This document shows positions 13,203 through 15,014 of a stretch of 15,014 nt of DNA, piece after piece (the first letter of the stretch is position 1; every line of letters begins with the position of its first letter). Both the position numbers and the translations under genes were made by a program. The DNA is taken from assembly GCA_017828835.1 (NCBI GenBank), contig JAGAEK010000061.1:1-15014 (forward strand), in the 5' to 3' direction. This DNA is from Oscillospiraceae bacterium (GTDB taxonomy: Bacteria; Bacillota; Clostridia; Oscillospirales; Ruminococcaceae). The notes beneath the pieces were generated by a model. It saw only the letters and a list, made by a program, of their open reading frames with translations, was not told the DNA's origin and did not search any database.

Positions 13203-14240
13203 TTATCGAATTTCGACGCCTTTTTCGCCGTCCGCGACGTAACCGATGACGGAAGCTTTTTCTCCGAGCGAGCGGAGTATACCGACAGCTTCGTCGGCTT
13301 GAGAGGACGGGACGACAACGCACATTCCGTAGCCCATGTTGAAGGTGTTGAACATATCGCGTTCGGGGACGTCGCCTTTGGCTTTTATGAGCGAGAATAT
13401 GGGCGGTATGTCGAGCGAATCACGGTCGATGACGATTTTTTTGCCTTCGGGAAGGGAACGGGGGATATTTTCATAAAATCCGCCGCCGGTTATATGCGAC
13501 ACTGATTTTATATCGACCTTTTCGGCAAGCGCAAGGATCGATTTAACGTAGATCTTGGTCGGGGTCAGGAGAGTTTCCCAGAGAGGGGCTCCGAGGAGGT
13601 CTGAGTATGCATTCATTATTTCGGAAGTTACCGGGAAAATTTTGCGTACCAGCGAAAAACCGTTCGAGTGTACGCCGGAAGAAGCGATTCCGATAACGAC
13701 GTCGCCCGCGGCGGTTTCACTGTTGTCGAAAATTTTGCTTTTGTCAACGATACCGACGCAAAATCCCGCGAGATCGTATTCCCCGTCGGGATAGAAATTC
13801 GGCATCTCCGCGGTTTCGCCGCCGATCAAAGCGCACCCCGCCTGAACGCAGCCTTCGGCGACGCCCGAGACGAGTTCTGCGACCTGTTCCGGATAATTTT
13901 TGCCGACGGCGAGATAATCCAGGAAAAAGATCGGTTTTGCGCCACAGCAAACGACGTCGTTTGCGCACATCGCGACGCAGTCTATACCGACGGTGTCGTT
14001 TTTGCCGGAGAAGAACGCAAGTTTGAGTTTTGTGCCGACGCCGTCCGTGCCGGATACGAGAACGGGCTCTTTCATTCCGGAAATATCAGGAGCAAAAAGT
14101 CCGCCGAAGCCGCCGATATCCGAAACGACGCCCGGAGTTATGGTCCTGGCAACGTGTTTTTTCATCAATTCGACAGCTTTATAACCGGCGGTAACGTCGA
14201 CGCCGGCGGCTTTATAGCTTTCGCTGAAACTTTTTTCCAT
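13203..14240 (-). CDS. purM: Phosphoribosylformylglycinamidine cyclo-ligase (AIR synthetase)
   Basis: A 345-residue cytoplasmic enzyme that closes the imidazole ring of AIR with ATP, the fifth purine step. It belongs to the PurM/PurL/SelD ATP-binding superfamily. Motifs in order are SGTDGVGTKLKLA (63-75), ANDVVCCGA (93-101), GGETAEMP (140-147), ASSGVHSNGFSLVRK (186-200), HITGGGFYENIPR (249-261) and FNMGYGM (300-306). Length is normal. The ATG start has AAGGAG 9 bases upstream. The gene lies 26 bases after purF and 12 bases before purN. Confidence 0.98.
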   Translation of the reverse strand: MEKSFSESYKAAGVDVTAGYKAVELMKKHVARTITPGVVSDIGGFGGLFAPDISGMKEPVLVSGTDGVGTKLKLAFFSGKNDTVGIDCVAMCANDVVCCGAKPIFFLDYLAVGKNYPEQVAELVSGVAEGCVQAGCALIGGETAEMPNFYPDGEYDLAGFCVGIVDKSKIFDNSETAAGDVVIGIASSGVHSNGFSLVRKIFPVTSEIMNAYSDLLGAPLWETLLTPTKIYVKSILALAEKVDIKSVSHITGGGFYENIPRSLPEGKKIVIDRDSLDIPPIFSLIKAKGDVPERDMFNTFNMGYGMCVVVPSSQADEAVGILRSLGEKASVIGYVADGEKGVEIR

Positions 14241-14266
14241 AGAGCAGTACTCCTTCTGTATGTAAA

Positions 14267-15014
14267 TTATTTGATCTGTTCGCTTATTTTGCAGTCGAAT
14301 CTGTTTTTTGAGCTGTCGACGGGCGGCTCAACGGGATAATTACCGGTGAAGCAGGCGTCGCAGAATCCGCAGGAATGGGTTTTTGCGATTTGTCTGACGC
14401 CTTCAACGCTGAGATATCCGAGAGAATCGACTCCGATATACTTTGCGATCTCGTCTATCGACATACGGCAGGCGATAAGCTTGTCCTTCCCGTCGATATC
14501 AGTACCGTAAAAGCACGGATTGATGAAAGGAGGGGAAGAAAGCCGCATGTGCACTTCGGTAGCGCCGGCTTCGCGGAGAAGATGGACGATCCTGCTGCTC
14601 GTAGTACCGCGGACGATCGAGTCGTCGATAAGAATGACTCGTTTTCCGGCGACGGTCGACTTGATTACGTTGAGCTTTATTCTGACCGAGTTTTCACGAA
14701 TATTCTGCGCAGGCTGTATAAACGTCCTGCCTATATATCTGTTTTTTATAAATCCCAATCCGTAAGGGATATTTGACGCTTCCGCATACCCCAGAGCAGC
14801 GTCCAACCCGGAATCCGGAACACCGATAACAACGTCGGCGTCAACGGGATGTTCTTTGGCGAGTATCGTACCTGCACGTTTTCTTGCCTCGTGTACGCAT
14901 TCGCCTTCAATGACGGAATCCGGACGCGCGAAATATACGAATTCAAAAACGCAGAGAGTTTCTTTTTCTCCGCAGTGGTCGCGAATGCTCCTCATACCGT
15001 TTTCGTCAGCGATA
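14267..15014 (-). CDS. purF: Amidophosphoribosyltransferase, C-terminal part (N-terminus beyond window)
   Basis: About 248 codons of the C-terminal half are present. The frame stays open to the right edge, so the N-terminal glutaminase domain with its catalytic Cys lies outside (the family has about 470 residues). The enzyme makes phosphoribosylamine from PRPP and glutamine, the first and regulated step of purine synthesis. Visible motifs are CVFEFVYFARPDS, GVPDSG, the PRPP loop VILIDDSIVRGTT, SSPPFINPCFYG and the C-terminal SCGFCDACFTGNYPVEP. The four Cys positions that hold the [4Fe-4S] cluster in Bacillus PurF are matched (CVFE, NPCFYG and two within the CGFCDAC group), so an iron-sulfur, oxygen-sensitive type is likely. 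It is the first of the visible genes of the operon; any upstream purE/purC and the promoter are outside. Confidence 0.96.
   Translation of the reverse strand, partial: IADENGMRSIRDHCGEKETLCVFEFVYFARPDSVIEGECVHEARKRAGTILAKEHPVDADVVIGVPDSGLDAALGYAEASNIPYGLGFIKNRYIGRTFIQPAQNIRENSVRIKLNVIKSTVAGKRVILIDDSIVRGTTSSRIVHLLREAGATEVHMRLSSPPFINPCFYGTDIDGKDKLIACRMSIDEIAKYIGVDSLGYLSVEGVRQIAKTHSCGFCDACFTGNYPVEPPVDSSKNRFDCKISEQIK

Noticed and set aside
1..15014. CRISPR array, tRNA, rRNA, insertion sequence or prophage
   Set aside because: No regularly spaced identical repeats with unique spacers, cloverleaf-like or rRNA sequence, transposase or phage genes were seen. The only tandem array is the protein-coding repeat in the XRE gene.

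Overview
The window reads as chromosome from an endospore-forming, low-to-moderate GC member of the Clostridia (Bacillota). The signs are a GerA-type spore germinant receptor operon, AGGAGG-type ribosome binding sites with several TTG/GTG starts, an EndoA-type MazF, and a clustered purF-M-N-H-D operon. The genus cannot be fixed from this sequence.

Layout, left to right. Positions 1-1060 hold a minus-strand gene for a DivIVA-like coiled-coil protein with its own promoter region. Next comes a minus-strand, apparently single-gene mazF unit (1060-1542) with its own promoter and a good intrinsic terminator but no adjacent antitoxin. Positions 1551-5375 carry a minus-strand gerA operon in the order A-C-B (gerK-like). 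The first gene, for the GerA/GerAA subunit, is split by a -1 frameshift at a run of five A residues near 4896-4900. Divergent from it, on the plus strand, is a complete P-type calcium ATPase gene (5543-8176) ending at a strong terminator.

Positions 8364-9629 (plus) encode an unusual membrane-anchored XRE regulator: N-terminal helix-turn-helix, one membrane span, a stalk of 19 tandem Ser/Glu/Pro/Lys repeats, and a Cys-containing C-terminal domain of about 165 residues that I do not recognise. A symmetrical, bidirectional terminator separates it from the convergent purine operon. That operon (minus, 9719 to the window end) encodes PurD, PurH, PurN, PurM and the C-terminal half of PurF. These proteins catalyse steps of de novo IMP synthesis from PRPP, and the close gene spacing, including an ATGA overlap, points to one transcript.

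The items most worth a second look are the XRE-stalk-sensor protein, the gerAA frameshift, the antitoxin-less mazF unit, and several symmetrical or repeated sequences in promoters.
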